The notes beneath the pieces were generated by a model. It worked only from the letters and a program-made list of their open reading frames with translations, ran no database searches and was not told where the DNA came from. From positions 48,282,079-48,346,078 of the forward strand of contig CM049309.1 of the NCBI GenBank assembly GCA_026874595.1: a DNA stretch of 64,000 nucleotides, read 5' to 3'. Within the stretch, counting starts at the first letter, position 1; the number at the start of each line of letters is the position of its first letter. Source of the stretch: Sipunculus nudus. Lineage: Eukaryota > Annelida > Sipuncula > Golfingiida > Sipunculidae. Below are positions 23,288 through 36,482 of this stretch, one piece after another. Position numbers and translations under genes: made by a program.

Positions 23288-24583
23288 ATGCTCTGCACGA
23301 CGTTTGCCATGACAAGAGTGTTCCTACGTCAACTGTGTATCTTTTCATATGTTTGGTTTTCTTTCAAAACAGGTGGGTTAGTTATTCAAAAGATTCTGTG
23401 TTTTTTCACATTCTACCGTAAATTTCAATTTATGAGAGAGTTTAAAAGGTAAAAGGCCTATTTAAAAATACCGAGTAACTTGTTGCCCGCATTACTGTTG
23501 TTTCGTTACTGACTAGAAAGCACCATTTCAAATTCCGATTTATCTCTTTATGCAGCTTTTGCTTCAAGGAACATGGCGGTTGCTGGGCCCAGTTTATTAA
23601 ATCGTGAATATCTAGACCTATTTCCCTATCAGATCATCATCCCTCATCCAAACAGACCAATACATCTGGGGAAAGATGATAAAATTGGACAGTTCAGATT
23701 CTTTGCAAAGAAAAAAGGGAAGTTAAGTCTACAGATTTGGAGAAGAGAGCAGGTTAATGACTACCGTGTTGTTGCAACCTCGCGTAAATACAGTGCAACA
23801 TTTGTAGGTATCCATAAGGTGACACTGTCCTCTGAAACAACAATCCGCGATGGTGATGTCATCGGCTTTTATACCTATGGTACCGGTATCATACCTTATG
23901 ATATAACTGAATGCGCAGGCAAGCACACATTGTACCTATATATGCAGAATACGAAGAAATTAGTTAAAGACAAGACTTTTTCTTTTCATGAGGCATTAAA
24001 GACTCCATGTAGAAATTATTCCGTTCACTTGACCATGGAAATCCCGGGTGAAGATGAAGGTAAGTGTAATTAATCAGCGCTAAATAAACTGATCATTCTG
24101 CACTTAACATTAAAAAGCTGCTTTCAAAATAATTATTGATATAATCATTAAAACTTACGCACATCACCTTATTAGGCGAGAATTGCATGTATGGCGTGCT
24201 CTGAAGAAACATTATCTAAAGAACCTACATGTTTTGGTCTACAGTGCAGTTACCGGTTTGAAATAGAAGTATGTTAATATACTGCAGGACGCTTTCAATA
24301 TTACGGACCGCCGTTCAGAGAAATGCGATGGATCCGCGTATCCAAAGGCCGAGTTGTAAAAGGGATTGATCATTCGCCGGTCCACGCCCGGAGTAGCATG
24401 GTCTGTGCTGCAACATGCATGACTCAAGCCGGTTGCAGAAGCTTTACGTTTTCTGGCAATAGTGGCACCTGTTGGCTAGATAAAGAAAAACAAGACAACC
24501 CCGATGGAAACCAAATTGAGAAAAGAGCAGATGATTATATTCTAGAAAGTAAAAAAAAAGGTACTTTAAGATATGAGAAGTGA
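23288..24583 (+). CDS. Secreted two-module protein, PAN/Apple family, copy 2 (intact)
   Basis: Exons 23288-23372, 23556-24059 and 24288-24583 (TGA stop) join in frame through phase-1 introns of 183 and 228 nt, with donors GTGGGT and GTAAGT and acceptors ending ATGCAG and CTGCAG. The product is about 294 residues. A second in-frame ATG at 23309 would give a leader closer in length to the other copies. Residues 29-196 form the unnamed domain (IIIPHPNRP, FRFFAKKKGKLSLQIWR, GIHKV, DGDVIGFYT, GIIPYD, TECAGK, PCRNYSVH). Residues 197-294 form the PAN/Apple domain (MRWIRV, VCAATCMTQAGC, FTFSGNSGTCWLD; C-x3-C-x5-C-x11-C). There is no transmembrane segment, so secretion is likely. This is the best reference copy of the array. 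The role is unknown; PAN domains elsewhere bind proteins or glycans. Confidence 0.85.
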
Positions 24584-24702
24584 GATATATGGCTATATTA
24601 ATGAATTTTGCACTTCATCTATTTATAATCATTTTATATTGTAGAAATATAATTTATTTCTTAAATTAATTTATTTGGATCATATAGAATATACAAATAA
24701 TG

Positions 24703-24749
24703 ATAATGATGATGATGATGATAATAATAATAATAATAATAATAATAAA
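24703..24749. repeat. (ATAATR)n short tandem repeat
   Basis: GATGATGATG followed by ATAATAATA trinucleotides. Confidence 0.85.
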
Positions 24750-25259
24750 ATGAATATATAGGTTTTTGCAGAACAAATATAATATGAGTCATATGAATAT
24801 AGTCATGGAATTTTTTCTCAAAATGCAACGAAATGTTTATGTTTGGTCGGACGTGCCGTTTTCGTCCCAATTGTAATGATTCTGTATTTTTGCTTTGTTA
24901 TTAACAAGTATACGCGCAGTATAGAATTTGCTGCATTTCACGATTTTTATGACTGTATCCTTTCAATTGTGTGCCATAAGTGGATATGATGAAAGTGAAG
25001 TGGTATTCTGTATTTGTAGTAATATTAAACAGGATATCGTGTTTAGCTTCATATCACAATGTTATAGATAGATCAAATATTTTGAATTGTTTGTATAATC
25101 TTCTGTAGATAAATTTTGTGATATCTAAAATATTTTAGGCACAGCACTTCAGCTATGCGGATATTTTTTTATATTATTTTAACAGAAACTAACTTCGTCA
25201 ACATAGAAAAGTGTTTATTCATACAGTAGGCAGCAAAATGCTCCTAATCCAGGGAAAAC

Positions 25260-26110
25260 ATGTTGTTTCCATTGCCATTGCCTGCCGTCATCGTCAGTCG
25301 TCGTAGTCGTTTGAAGGATATTTTTTAGCGCGATAACTTTTATTCCCCCCTCCCCCCTGAAATTTGAAGCACAAATTGTTTCCTTCAAAATCTGGGAAAA
25401 GTTTGAAATCTGGTCATATGGAGCTCCGAGGTCAAATCCGCAAAAATGTAAACTTGTTTTGAACCCCATAACTTTTGAAATATTGCACATTTCCCCTTTC
25501 ATTTGTTTTTGTCTTTGGATGAGTTCAGCATCTCAATTTTATGAACCCAATTAATTCTGGAGTATTGTATATTTTGTCCTCAAATTTGACAAACGACTTG
25601 TTTCAACCAAGTGATTGTTTGAACATTTTGATCATTTCAGTTTGAACACTGGTGACCTTATAAGGGGCTTCAAGTTTATATATTTCAGCATCTCAAGGTT
25701 TTCTTTTGTGAATGCGATTGTGAAGTACTGCATATTTCCCCCTCAAATTGTTCCAATCAAGTCAATGGACGAGTTCGGGAAATGGTGATCTTGGCCATGA
25801 ACTTCAATGAACCCCATAATTTATGACTTATTGCATATTTTGCCCTCAGGTTTTATAGGTTTGTTTCAACTGAGTTCCTTGAAGAGTTCAAGTAATGGTG
25901 AGTTTGATCTTCAAAGGGCTAATCTGCTTAATTCTCGAATTATTATGCCCCTATAACTTAGGTTAAGTATTTTATATTTCACATACAAGTTCTTTGTATC
26001 CCATTCTCAGAGAAATTTGAAAACAGGTGATATTGACTTTCTTCTTCAAGGTCAATCTACTGATTTATGTTTTCCGAAACACCACAGAAACTTTTGAAAT
26101 AGAGCATTAT
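25260..26110. repeat. Repeat element with GTCGTC leader and TTGCATATTT units
   Basis: After a leader CCGTCATCGTCAGTCGTCGT (25287-25306) come about six degenerate units of 90-160 bp. They share CCATAACTTTTGAAATATTG, CACATTTCCCC or CATATTTTGCCCTC, TTGTTTCAACCAAG-like words and GAGTTC. The layout matches the 8985, 18760 and 60520 elements, with a different core sequence. No coding. Confidence 0.55.
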
Positions 26111-26452
26111 TTTCACATTTTCGGATGGCTCTGGGGAGACGGATCTGTTTTTGCGTCCGTAAAAAATCTTTTTTAGTTGTTTGTATATACTTAATGTTTA
26201 CATGCATAAGTTGCACATTTCCTTGTGCTATTACTTTCTGAAAACTGTCCAGGAAGGACATACGATTATCATATAACATTGTTCCTTCGTAACTACAAGA
26301 TTTGTTTGTTTTGTATTGGTGTAACGATCAAATATGTAAAAGACATATAATACTCTCGAGAAGGTTACCGCCACGGTACTTCTGTGTAAAAGCACTGTGA
26401 TATCATTGTAGATATTGTGCAGTTGGTTAACAGTTAACATCCACACAAAATG

Positions 26453-26455
<3 letters not shown>

Positions 26456-26495
<40 letters not shown>
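26456..26495. repeat. (TA)n microsatellite
   Basis: Pure TA run. Confidence 0.95.
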
Positions 26496-26498
<3 letters not shown>

Positions 26499-26499
26499 C

Positions 26500-27520
26500 A
26501 CTTTTCCGTTTACGGTATGATTGTCCGTAATGATGAAATTATGCAATAGTATCCATAGCCTATACATAATATATGTTTTCAAAATCCTATTACTGCAACT
26601 ATTCTAAGTGATAATATGGGATTGTAAGGGTAGAACGTCGCACAGTGAATAAAGAATATATATTGCATAATATATTGTATAATTTGTATTGTATAAAATA
26701 TCTGAGTAAAATATGTAAATATTAGAAGACAGTGAGAATGTTTCTAGGTATATTGCTTGTTATATACACACAATGACTGTAGATACCTTAAGATCTAAAC
26801 ACGAAAAACAATTTTTACTGTCTATTTAGGCTATTTCTTAAGTACATAACACCACTTGAGTGATATTTCACCAATAACAAACATTTTATCTCTCAAAATC
26901 TTTTATTTTCAACAACCTACTCATGGAGAAGATTACAGTCCAAAGAGAGAAACACATGTATTGGACACATAAGTATTTTGCAGTCAGTTCACAGTCATTG
27001 TCCTAATAAGCAATATATTACTTGCTTATTAGTAATGATACTTGGTAATTACCACACCAGCAGTTGATTTAAAAAAAAGAGAAAAGGGAGAAAAAAAAAA
27101 TAAACCTTTGTATATTACACCCAATGGGTGAAAGGAAATAACGATGGGTTATTGTCTCTGGTGCAATAAGAGAGAGATAACAGAGAATATTGCTAGACTT
27201 TCATGAACAATTTACATATGCCTAGACTATGTCTTACATAATTCTTTTCAATGGCAAGTTTTGACCTGATTAGCACCTTTAATTAATACTCAGTGTAATT
27301 TATGATTAATATAAATATAAATTGTATCCACCTCACAGAGACATTACCTTCTTTTCCGAGTGATAGCACTGGTTTTTTTTTTCTTTTTTTCATAACAAAA
27401 ATACATTATTAAATGGCAACAATGCAGCAGTGAAGAGATTAACAAAGACTATCTTAGGTACGGCAATGTTGACCTCCAGTCTCAGATTTGTGTAACATCA
27501 GACTGTAGATATGGAAACCA
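26500..27520. other. Non-coding stretch, nothing recognised
   Basis: AT-rich sequence with A- and T-runs; no exon-like frames. Confidence 0.5.
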
Positions 27521-27559
27521 ATGGTCTCGAGGTTAAATCATTTACAACCGCTTTTGCCT

Positions 27560-28640
27560 GGAGTTCACTCATGCATTTGCCCTCTGTTTATTTTAGTGAT
27601 TGGTTCAGTATATTGGAGCATGTCCATAGATCTTGGTTACCTTCATCTAATACTTAAGATTGGAGAATCCACCAGGAATTGTACTTGTGTGACATCCACC
27701 TATGCATTTGCTATGGGTGTAAACCACTCATAATTCTGGAATGATTGAATGTATTAGTTTTAAGGGTGGTACAATCATCAGTCTCGGAAAGTTTTCTGAT
27801 AGACCAGACAGGTGATGCTGCCAACCTTCCTATTCACGTAGAAGACATAGATGCTCTTTATTATTTAGCCATAATGGTTTGAAATTACCAATGTCTAAAT
27901 GTCTATTGATCTTGGATAACACTACCTTATACTTAAGACTATCCCCCCGTATGCGTAGAAAACATTGATGCAATTTTCTTGTAAATGGTCTGTCACATTA
28001 GATTGAAATAATGCTCATCACACAGATCTTAGATACCTACTCCCACTCGACTGGTGAGGTCTTCTGCAATGGTTAATGAACAGTCTCCATCTGCTGGCTT
28101 GCTCTGGGTGAATATCGCTCATATTTTAAGAGCTTATGACTGTATCAACCGGAAATTTCGTATATTTATGAGTCTTGGATAGCTTTGTTATGGACCAGAT
28201 ATATGGCACCATTTTGTTCTTGTAGAACTCACTGATGCGTTATTATTTAGCAGTAGTTTGGTGTCTCTGTGTGAACTGTTGCTTGTTCATTGTTCTTGAG
28301 TCCTTAATTAAGAGATTAAGGGCAACATCATAGAAAACACTCATGTATTTATTCCAGGACTGCTTTAATATATCAGCCCGAAATTTCACATTTCCAAATA
28401 TTTTAGAAACCTCCAACTTATATACAAGCCACAGTGCACTACCTACAATCGTTTTCAAACAGTATAGGTCCATTATCGAACAAACAGGTGGCACCATCCA
28501 TCTTGTAGTTTTTGTAGAAATAGTCTCCTCAGGAATGGTCTGGTGTATTCAGCTGAAATTCTGAATGTCCATAGGTCGAGAAATGGGTTATCATGTATAC
28601 AAGGTTGTTTTGACCACCCACAGCTAATATCATTTTGTAT
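27560..28640. repeat. Third GTGGCGCC-family tandem array (degenerate)
   Basis: Units of about 170-200 bp share CCATAGATCTTGG, ACCACTCATA or CACTCATG, GGTGGCACCATC, GGTTTGAAAT and CCTGAAATTT-like words, and alternate with 'ATGTATTTATT' stretches. They are more decayed than the 13.9-kb array. Confidence 0.5.
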
Positions 28641-29214
28641 TTATTTGTAGATCCTTTATGTATTTATTTATTTTTGTGTGTGTAAAAACTACACATATAT
28701 GAAGAATTTAATTGGCATCTCTGATGCCGCCACTAAAGAGCCATGTCTTATCAGGAACATTCAAGCCTATTTCGACCATGCCTCTTTGATTTAGCAGATG
28801 CCTGCATTCATTTGTGGACTACCCATTAGCAGATGCCTGAAGTGGATTGTGGATTGCCCATTCTCTTTCTTCTACTTAATGTTGATCAGAATTATGCTGC
28901 ACTTCTCCCAAAATTTCTTAGCTTTCACCTTTAACATAGCCCGCACATTCTTCCCAATATGATACCATATAAACCACTGCCACTACTCACTCATTATTGC
29001 AGTTGAAAGGCGAACGGGACTTTAGATTTTAGATAACTGGTAAGCTTATTATCTCATGTTTATGTAATTTTTTATATTATTTAAGGTATTTATGTATTTC
29101 TACATGTCTACTGTATATGTTGTATATATTGTAGGTACATTATAACAGATGCAGGAATATTCATATATATTAGCATTTCTGCCAATTCAGAAAAACTAAT
29201 CAATATAACCAATT

Positions 29215-29950
29215 ATGACCAATATTTGTCAGATAACATCACTTAATGCTAGAGGTCTAGCAAGTTACCCAAAAAGGAGAGAAGTTTTTCATTGGTTGAA
29301 TAGAAAGAAAAGTTCTGTCATATTTTTACAAGAGACTCACAGTACAATAGATTGCGAAAATAGGTGGAAAACAGAATGGGGTAATGAGATATATTTTAGC
29401 CATGGCACTAGCATAGCAAAAGGGGTTTGCACACAAATTAAAAACAGATCATGAATTCAGGTTAAAGAGGTAATTAATGATAATTTTGGAAGATATTTAA
29501 TTATTAATATAACAATATGTGAACACGACCTAACCTTAGTAAACATCTATACACCTTATAAGGATGATCCTAGGTTCTTAAGCAACTCTGTAAATCACTA
29601 TGCTACAGGAAGTTTAATAATAGGAGGAGACTTCAATTTAACATTAAATCCAGCATTAGATAAAAAAGGAGGAAATTCTAACAGTCATAATAAATCTAGA
29701 CAAGTAATAAATCACTGGATAGAATTAGAACAACTGTCGGACATTTGGAGACTACAACACCCTAATAGTTTGGAATATACCTGGCATAGATATCTACCTG
29801 ATCCAGTGTTTTGCAGATTAGATTATTTTCTAATTAACGATAGCCTAATTAATAGTATAAGTCAGTCAGAAATTAAAGCAGGATATAAAAGCGACCATAC
29901 ATTAATTACTATCAGTATAATAAAAACAGAACATAAACATGGACCAGGCT
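29215..29950 (+). pseudogene. LINE endonuclease (APE-type) region
   Basis: First part of the ORF2 remnant. It begins MTNICQITSLNARGL, with a QETH catalytic glutamate motif, a frame break at 29454-29465, then GGDFN, LDYF and SDHTLI in the next frame. These are the metal-binding and phosphate-binding signatures of AP-endonuclease-like LINE nucleases. Confidence 0.8.
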
Positions 29951-30275
29951 TTTGGAAATTAAACTGTTCACTGTTAAACGAAGAAAGTTACATAACCACA
30001 GTAAAAGAATGTATAAAAGCAACAGTCCTTAATAATAAAGAAACAAACCCAATATTATTATGGGACACCATAAAATGCCAAATAAGAGCAGAAACCATAG
30101 CTTATGCAGTATATAGGAAAAAACTGAAAACACAAAAAAAAAACTTTTAGAAAAAAGAATTCATGACCTACAAAATATATTTAATACAACAGGTGATATT
30201 AAAGACCGAGAAAGCTGGGAGGAAGCAGTTAACAAACACAGACAACTTATTGAAGAAAAAACCAGAGGTGCAATA

Positions 30276-32205
30276 GTGAGATGTAGAACCAAATGGTGCT
30301 CAGAGGGAGATAAACCGACTAAATACTTTCTCAATTTGGAGAAAAGAATTTACGATAAAAAATCTATACTAAAACTTAAAGATCAACATTGGAAAATAAT
30401 TTCAGAACACAAAGATATTTTAAAAGAAGAATTACAATTTTATAAAAATTTATATACAGCCAGAGATGATCTCAAATGCCCAAATAGAAATTGTCTTTCA
30501 ACAGAACATCTTAAAATTCTTGATGAAGATGAAAAGGAATTATGTGAGGAAGAATTTAAAGAGGAGGAATTAAAATCTACAATTGAATCAATGTCTCTTA
30601 ATAAATCGCCAGGTCCTGACGGATTCCCAGTTGAGTTCTATAAACATTTTGGGGGGATTTAAAAGAATATTTTATAAGTGCTATAAACTATTCCTTCAAT
30701 ACGGATCGCCTTCCAATAACTATGCGTCAAGGAGTTATATGCCTCATTCCCAAGAAAGAAAAAGACCATTTATATTTGAAGAACTGGCGCCCCCTTTCAC
30801 TTCTAAATACAGACTACAAGATAATAGCAAAAACATTAGCAAATAAACTTAAACTAGTTTTACCCTCTTTAATACACTCGATATTCACAGTTGTGTATTA
30901 AATAGAGGCTGGGCTACAAAATTCTTTCCAGTAACTAGGGGTGTAAGGCAGGGCTGCCCTCTTTCTCCTTATCTATTTATTCTGGTAGCAGAAACTTTAG
31001 CAACCAAAATAAGGAACAAAAGTAACATAAATGGAGTAATAATAGATCAGAAAGAACACAAAATTATACAATATGCTGATGATACAGTTTTAACATTAAC
31101 AGGGGGCCTCTGTCAGTGCAAGAAACCTTAATAGTATTCTCAGATTTTGAAAAAAATATCGGGACTCAAAGTAAATATAGAAAAAAAAACAATAATAATG
31201 CCAATAACTGCAAACACACATAATAACGATACATTAAAATCTCTAGGTTTACAATGGTGCACCAATCCTGTAAAAATCTTAGGAATCTCCATTTATCCGG
31301 AATGGAAAAAAATGATAGAGATCAACTATAAAGAAATCCTGAGTAAGATTAAAGTTATTATTAATACCTGGAGTAACAGAATAATGTCTCTTGCAGGCAG
31401 AATAACTATTGTAAAAACCTGCATAATTTCACAGCTAACTTATTTATTCTTAGTACTACCAACTCCACCAAATAATTATATCAAAGAAATTGAAAAATTA
31501 ATATTTAAATTTATTTTGAACAACCAACCAGATAAAGTCAAAAGATCTACAATGATTGCACCAAAAGATAAAGGAGGGCTGAATATGATTCATCTTCCAT
31601 CTAAGATACAATCTTTAAAAAATTCATGGGTTAAACGGTTCCTCATTGGACCTGGGTTCATACATTTTTAAATTCAATTTAAAAGAACATGATATACACA
31701 ATTTCAGTCACTCATGTGACCTGTTCTGGAAAGATGTGTTACATAATTGGTGCAAATACAGTTTTAATAAGACCGTCAAAACACATGAAATTCAATTACA
31801 AACCTTATGGTATAATTCTCATATAAAGGTTAAAGGTACAGTAGTTTTTTATAAGAAATTATATATGGCAGGCGTAAAAACGCTTTCTGACATAACTAAA
31901 AAATCAGGAAACCATTTATCATTTTTGCCATATAAAGAATTCACTAACAAATACAAGGTTAGTATAAATTTTATAAAATATGTAGGTTTAGTGGATGCAA
32001 TTCCAACCTGTTGGAAAAGAGAGTTAAAGTATAATCCTTGTTTAGAAGTAAAAGAATATAGGTGGAACAAAATAATAAATATGAAAAATACAACACAGTC
32101 TCTATACTTAAATATTATTAATTCTGTCTCATCGAAACCAGAAAAGCAAATAGAGAAATGGATTGGTGAACTAAGGCTACAAAATAAAGGAAAAAATATT
32201 TAAAG
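30276..32205 (+). pseudogene. LINE reverse transcriptase region (L1-Tx1-like)
   Basis: RT fingers and palm: TKWCSEGDKPTKYFLNLEKR, SPGPDGFPVEFYK, then after a frame break NWRPLSLLNTDYKI, RQGCPLSPYLFILVAETL and YADD at 31072-31083. A further frame carries SGLKVNIEKK, KILGISIYP and the downstream region. At least three frameshifts and one deletion disable it. Confidence 0.8.
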
Positions 32206-33167
32206 CATTCAAGAATATTGGCAAAATTACTGTCAGAGAAATTAAGAATTTTCCCATTTAAATTATTACATAGAATTTTACCACTCAATCCTCTTTTATA
32301 TAAAATGAAGAAAAGTGAAACTGAACTTTGTTTATTTTGTTAAAAAAAAAACAATAGGAAACTTACCTACATATATTTTATCACTGTGAAGTAACCAATA
32401 AATTGTTAATAGCTTTTGAAAATTGGTCAAAAGACCTGGAACAATCTTTAAACTTAGGCAATGAAACAGAAACAGTGTTAATATTAAACATCTCAGGTGA
32501 CAGCCTACTGGATACTTTATTACTATTATTAAAATATTATATATATACCTGCAAATGTAGAGAGAAATTATCAACATTCTCTGTGTATAAAAGTTATGTC
32601 ACACAGATTTATAAAATGGAAAAACAAATTGCGAGTAAAATAGGGTAAAATAGAAAAATATAAACAAAAGTGGAAGAACTTTCAAAACATATATATAGAA
32701 AACGAATAACGCAACAAAGATAAAAACCCATTTAACCCACATTTTGAATTAGAACAGCAGTTTTATCTCTGTTATGTACCTCTTTTATATGTATCCGTTT
32801 TGTATGTAAGACTTTCAAATTGTTTTTGTCTACATATCGTCTTTATGTACATTGTACTTTATTGTTTGTACTATTTGTTTGGAATAAAATATATATATAT
32901 ATATTGCTTTGCATGTAAAACCAAAAACCAAGACTGTCATTCTCCTCGCAGTCGTACCATTATGGAAGACGATACACAAACAGCTCATGGAACTAACCTT
33001 CAATAAAATATGATATAATAATGTTTATTTTAAACCATGAGTGTATATATTTTATTGTTATGTTTTAGGTTGTGGCTTATAATAAAATGTGAAACGTCTC
33101 ATTGTCATTACCATAAGCCAGTGAATGTACCCGAAGACATAATACATTGCTGTACAGAAACACCTTA

Positions 33168-33259
33168 AGGCCGGCATACACGTTGCGACCCGACTCAACA
33201 GGTCAAAAACTGTTTAGTTGAGTTGGGTCGGGTCGCGCCCAACGTGTATGCCGTGCTTT
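33168..33259. mobile_element. 92-bp fold-back element
   Basis: The arms AAGGCCGGCATACACGTTG and, in reverse complement, AAGCACGGCATACACGTTG enclose GCGACCCGACTCAAC and its near complement, leaving a small loop around CAAAAACTG. It is GC-rich compared with its surroundings. This is typical of a MITE or fold-back insertion; the target duplication is unclear. Confidence 0.6.
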
Positions 33260-34100
33260 ACTTACACTTGCTTAATACATTCATTACATTTATCTTAATC
33301 GTCAAATATTTTTGTTTTGCCAAGAGAACGAAGTGATTTTTGGTCCGCCAGTAATATATCAGAGTTCATTTGGTTCAGAGTTTAACATCCCAAATGTAAA
33401 TTAAACATATGTATAAACTGCTTCCTTGTAAAAAGAGGCATAGCATAGTTTCAAATTTAGAAGTCAGTTGTTTCGGGATATACATTTAACTGACACCTGC
33501 GCATTAGCAATGAGAAATTAAATCCTATTTAGGTCACACCAATGTCTTCAATAAAATCACAGATGGTGCGTTGATCGGATTCTCCAGAAAACAAGCCTCT
33601 GTCTGCTTTATCAAACCTACATTATACTTGTTGAGACATAACCGCAAATGATTCTAACTAATGGTAGTGACTAATTCTTAGATGCTGGATATTCCTGTGA
33701 GGTGCCCTCTTTTCAGGTAATTAGCTCAGCTTACTGAAATCCTTCTGCGTTAAAGCGATCACTCTTTGCGAGTCGGTCGTCCCTTCACCAAGTTGTAAGC
33801 AGCTTACAACAGCTCTCCTACACGGTTCTTGTTTGGACATTCTTACCGGGTGGCAAGTCTGGCGCTTCTCCTTCAGATTTATAGCTCTGTTAACTGAACT
33901 TCATCTGAGTAATAGTGATCTCCCGTTGTCCATCACCTCTCTATTCAGCCGTGAGTCCATGCAGAAAAACTCCGCTTTTTATCTCGGCGTTAAATGCACC
34001 AATTCCATTTCCCCTGGTGTAACATGTGGATATTATCCACAAGCTCTTTAAATATCAAACTAGACGACCAGAGGTCGAGCGCTTGCCGAAGGTTGAAATG
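33260..34100. other. Non-coding stretch, nothing recognised
   Basis: Only a 19-bp near-palindrome (GTTGTAAGCAGCTTACAAC, about 33793) stands out. Confidence 0.5.
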
Positions 34101-34109
34101 AAAGACAGA

Positions 34110-35140
34110 CGGACAGACAGAACAAACTGTCAGTTTTCTATCAATGAGTGACTTTCTGAGCGATTGCTGATAAGTTGGGCCTGTTGAACGTCAATTATCA
34201 CAAAAGAACATGAAAGCAGAGACAGCTGACAACAGCTGACAAACAGACAGACATACTGACACATCTCAGATAACACACAATTAGATAACTATATAGAGAA
34301 GGTATTTAGAAACAAAATAAGTTATAGTTTATGCAGATAAGTTTCCAAGTATTGGAGATATGGCTAAAACTGATATGTTGGGAAGTTTCAACTGCAGCGC
34401 CCTCTAGCAGCCATATGCGGAAAATTAAAAATCGGTTAGCTGTGAGACATAAGATGTACCAGTTTCAAAAAGATTCCTCCAAACTGTGGAATGCTATATA
34501 TGAGACAACTGACAAACAGACAGACATACTGACAAAGTGACACAAGACTGAGACCAGATGACTTAACCAGGTCATGGAAAAGAAACAGGGAAGAAAATAA
34601 GCTATAGTTTCTGTTATTGAGGTTTACAATTTTGGAGATATGGCCAAAAAATGATATGTTTGGAAGTTCGAGTGCAGCGCCCTCTAGCGGCCATATGTTG
34701 AAAATGAAAAATCAGTTTTGAGATATGTGCAAGAAATAAGATGTTTCAGATTCAAAAGGATTCCTCCAAAACGGTGGCCTGTAGAAAGCTATATGTGAGA
34801 CGCAAGAAGCAGGCGAATTTGAGGACAACTGACAAACAGACAGACACACTGACAAAGTGACACGAGATTGAGACAAGATGAATTACTAAGATTATGGAGA
34901 AGACCCAGGGAAAGAAAATAAGCTATAGTTTCTGTAATTTTAGGTTTACAATTTTTGGCGTTATGGCCGAAAAATTATATGTTGGGGAGGTACGAGTACA
35001 GTGCCCCCAAGCGGCCGTATCCGGAAAATGAAAAATCTGTTTCGAGATATTAGTGTAAAAAATAAGATATATAAGTTTTAAAAATTTCTGCATACTTGTG
35101 GACTCTAGGCTATCACTAAGCGATATCTTGAAAAATCTCG
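34110..35140. repeat. Tandem array of three ~280-325 bp units
   Basis: Units share ACTGACAAACAGACAGACA, AAATAAGCTATAGTTT, TTTGGAGATATGGCC, GATATGTTGGAAG, GCGCCCTCTAGCGGCCATAT and AAAATGAAAAATC. Markers sit near 34399, 34677 and 35001. Repeat of unknown class, no coding. Confidence 0.65.
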
Positions 35141-36480
35141 TTTGACGAGATATTGTACAAGATATTGCAAGACTCTAATATAATCAAATAACACTATTTG
35201 TATGCTACCTGATGCAAAAAACTTGACCTCTCTAACGTTAAAACTGACAAAGTTAGAAACAAAGGTCAATTGATTTTGAATTTCATAACTTTTCCCCTAA
35301 AATACGTCAGATACACACAAAATGGAAGGCCTTGGAATGACGATTTAAATGGTCAGTTATGGTATACTTGTGTTTGTTTGGGGGGGGGGTTAGGGGGGTT
35401 GGGTAAAAAATAAACCAAACGTATGTCACTGTAGACCTACATATTCCTTTTAAGAACTAATATAACGGTTCAAAGCAGGTTTGGTAAATAGCTTAGCTTT
35501 AACAGCTACTTAAATATTTATTAGATATTTAGATTAATTTATATCCTCATTATATCCATGATGTCCTCCCTCTTTCAGTATAGTTACATTGACACAAAGG
35601 CAAGTAGTCAGGAGAATATGTACCTTTTAATTATTTATTGAGGAGATGCGGAATTTGGAATTTGTGCTTGTCGCTCAGCTTTGGAAGTTTTTAATTAAAG
35701 TGTTTTTATCAGTCCATGGTAAACATTCTTATTCCTGTTTTATAAATATTTATTAAATTGAATATTGGTTTTGAAAAAAAAAATAAAGTGTAGAAACTGA
35801 AATAAAACTTATTCCTTGACATTTTCATTACAATTGCTTTACAAATTGTTCGGTCAGAGCATTTTAACTGATTAGAATACTGTACTTTGTACCATAATAA
35901 TAAAGCTTTTAAAGTAACAGTGTCCCACAATACGCTATTTAAAGCAAACGGTCTTCAGTGACAAAATGTTTTGTCAACCGAACATAACTGCGAATAAATT
36001 TAATTCAGTCTGTTTATTACATTAATGACAAAAGGACACAATGGCCCTTTTCAAAAGGGCGGATTAATTATTATCTACAAAACGGAAAAGTTGTCCTACA
36101 TTGTCTCACTCAATGATCAGTGTTTAAATCACAGGTATGGTCAGAATGACATAACTTACAGTTAGGAAAATGCACAATACTACTTCTCTTCAGGAATGAA
36201 GGTTCTCTTCCTGAACTGAGACCTCATGCATTGCTCTTGTTTAAACATATACAGTTCTTAAGAAACCAAAAAGTATCGAAACATCAACACGTCTAATGGT
36301 ATTCGTTGTATTTATATTTGTATTTATTTATAAAATTTATATAATCTTATTCTCCCTTAAGATAACGTTGGAAAAAAATTTAATCGAGCGAGGTTAAATA
36401 ACCTTGTCTTCATGTCCTCATTTACATTCATTTTTAGTCTGGAGATCCGAACGTGCCCCTGACGACGGTTACAGTTTGCA
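35141..36480. other. Non-coding stretch upstream of copy 3
   Basis: No exon-like sequence was seen. A poly-G run lies at about 35382-35397. Confidence 0.5.
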
Positions 36481-36482
36481 GC

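Larger units (their letters stand above)
29150..32905 (+). mobile_element. Broken L1-Tx1-like non-LTR retrotransposon (ORF2)
   Basis: The region reads as one ORF2 in several frames. Apurinic endonuclease motifs appear in order: SLNARGL (29245), FLQETH (29326), GGDFN (29623), RLDYF (29815) and SDHTLI (29889). The reverse transcriptase follows: NKSPGPDGFPVEFYK (30600), RQGCPLSPYLF (30948) and QYADDT (31069), then a thumb and a C-terminal region to about 32640. Stops and frameshifts lie near 29454, 30150, 30655, 31130 and 31660. An internal deletion near 30885 removes the segment between the PSLIHS palm region and RQGCPLSP. The 3' end is AT-rich with AATAAAATATATAT near 32883. No ORF1 was found upstream, so the copy is 5' truncated and dead. 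Confidence 0.85.
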
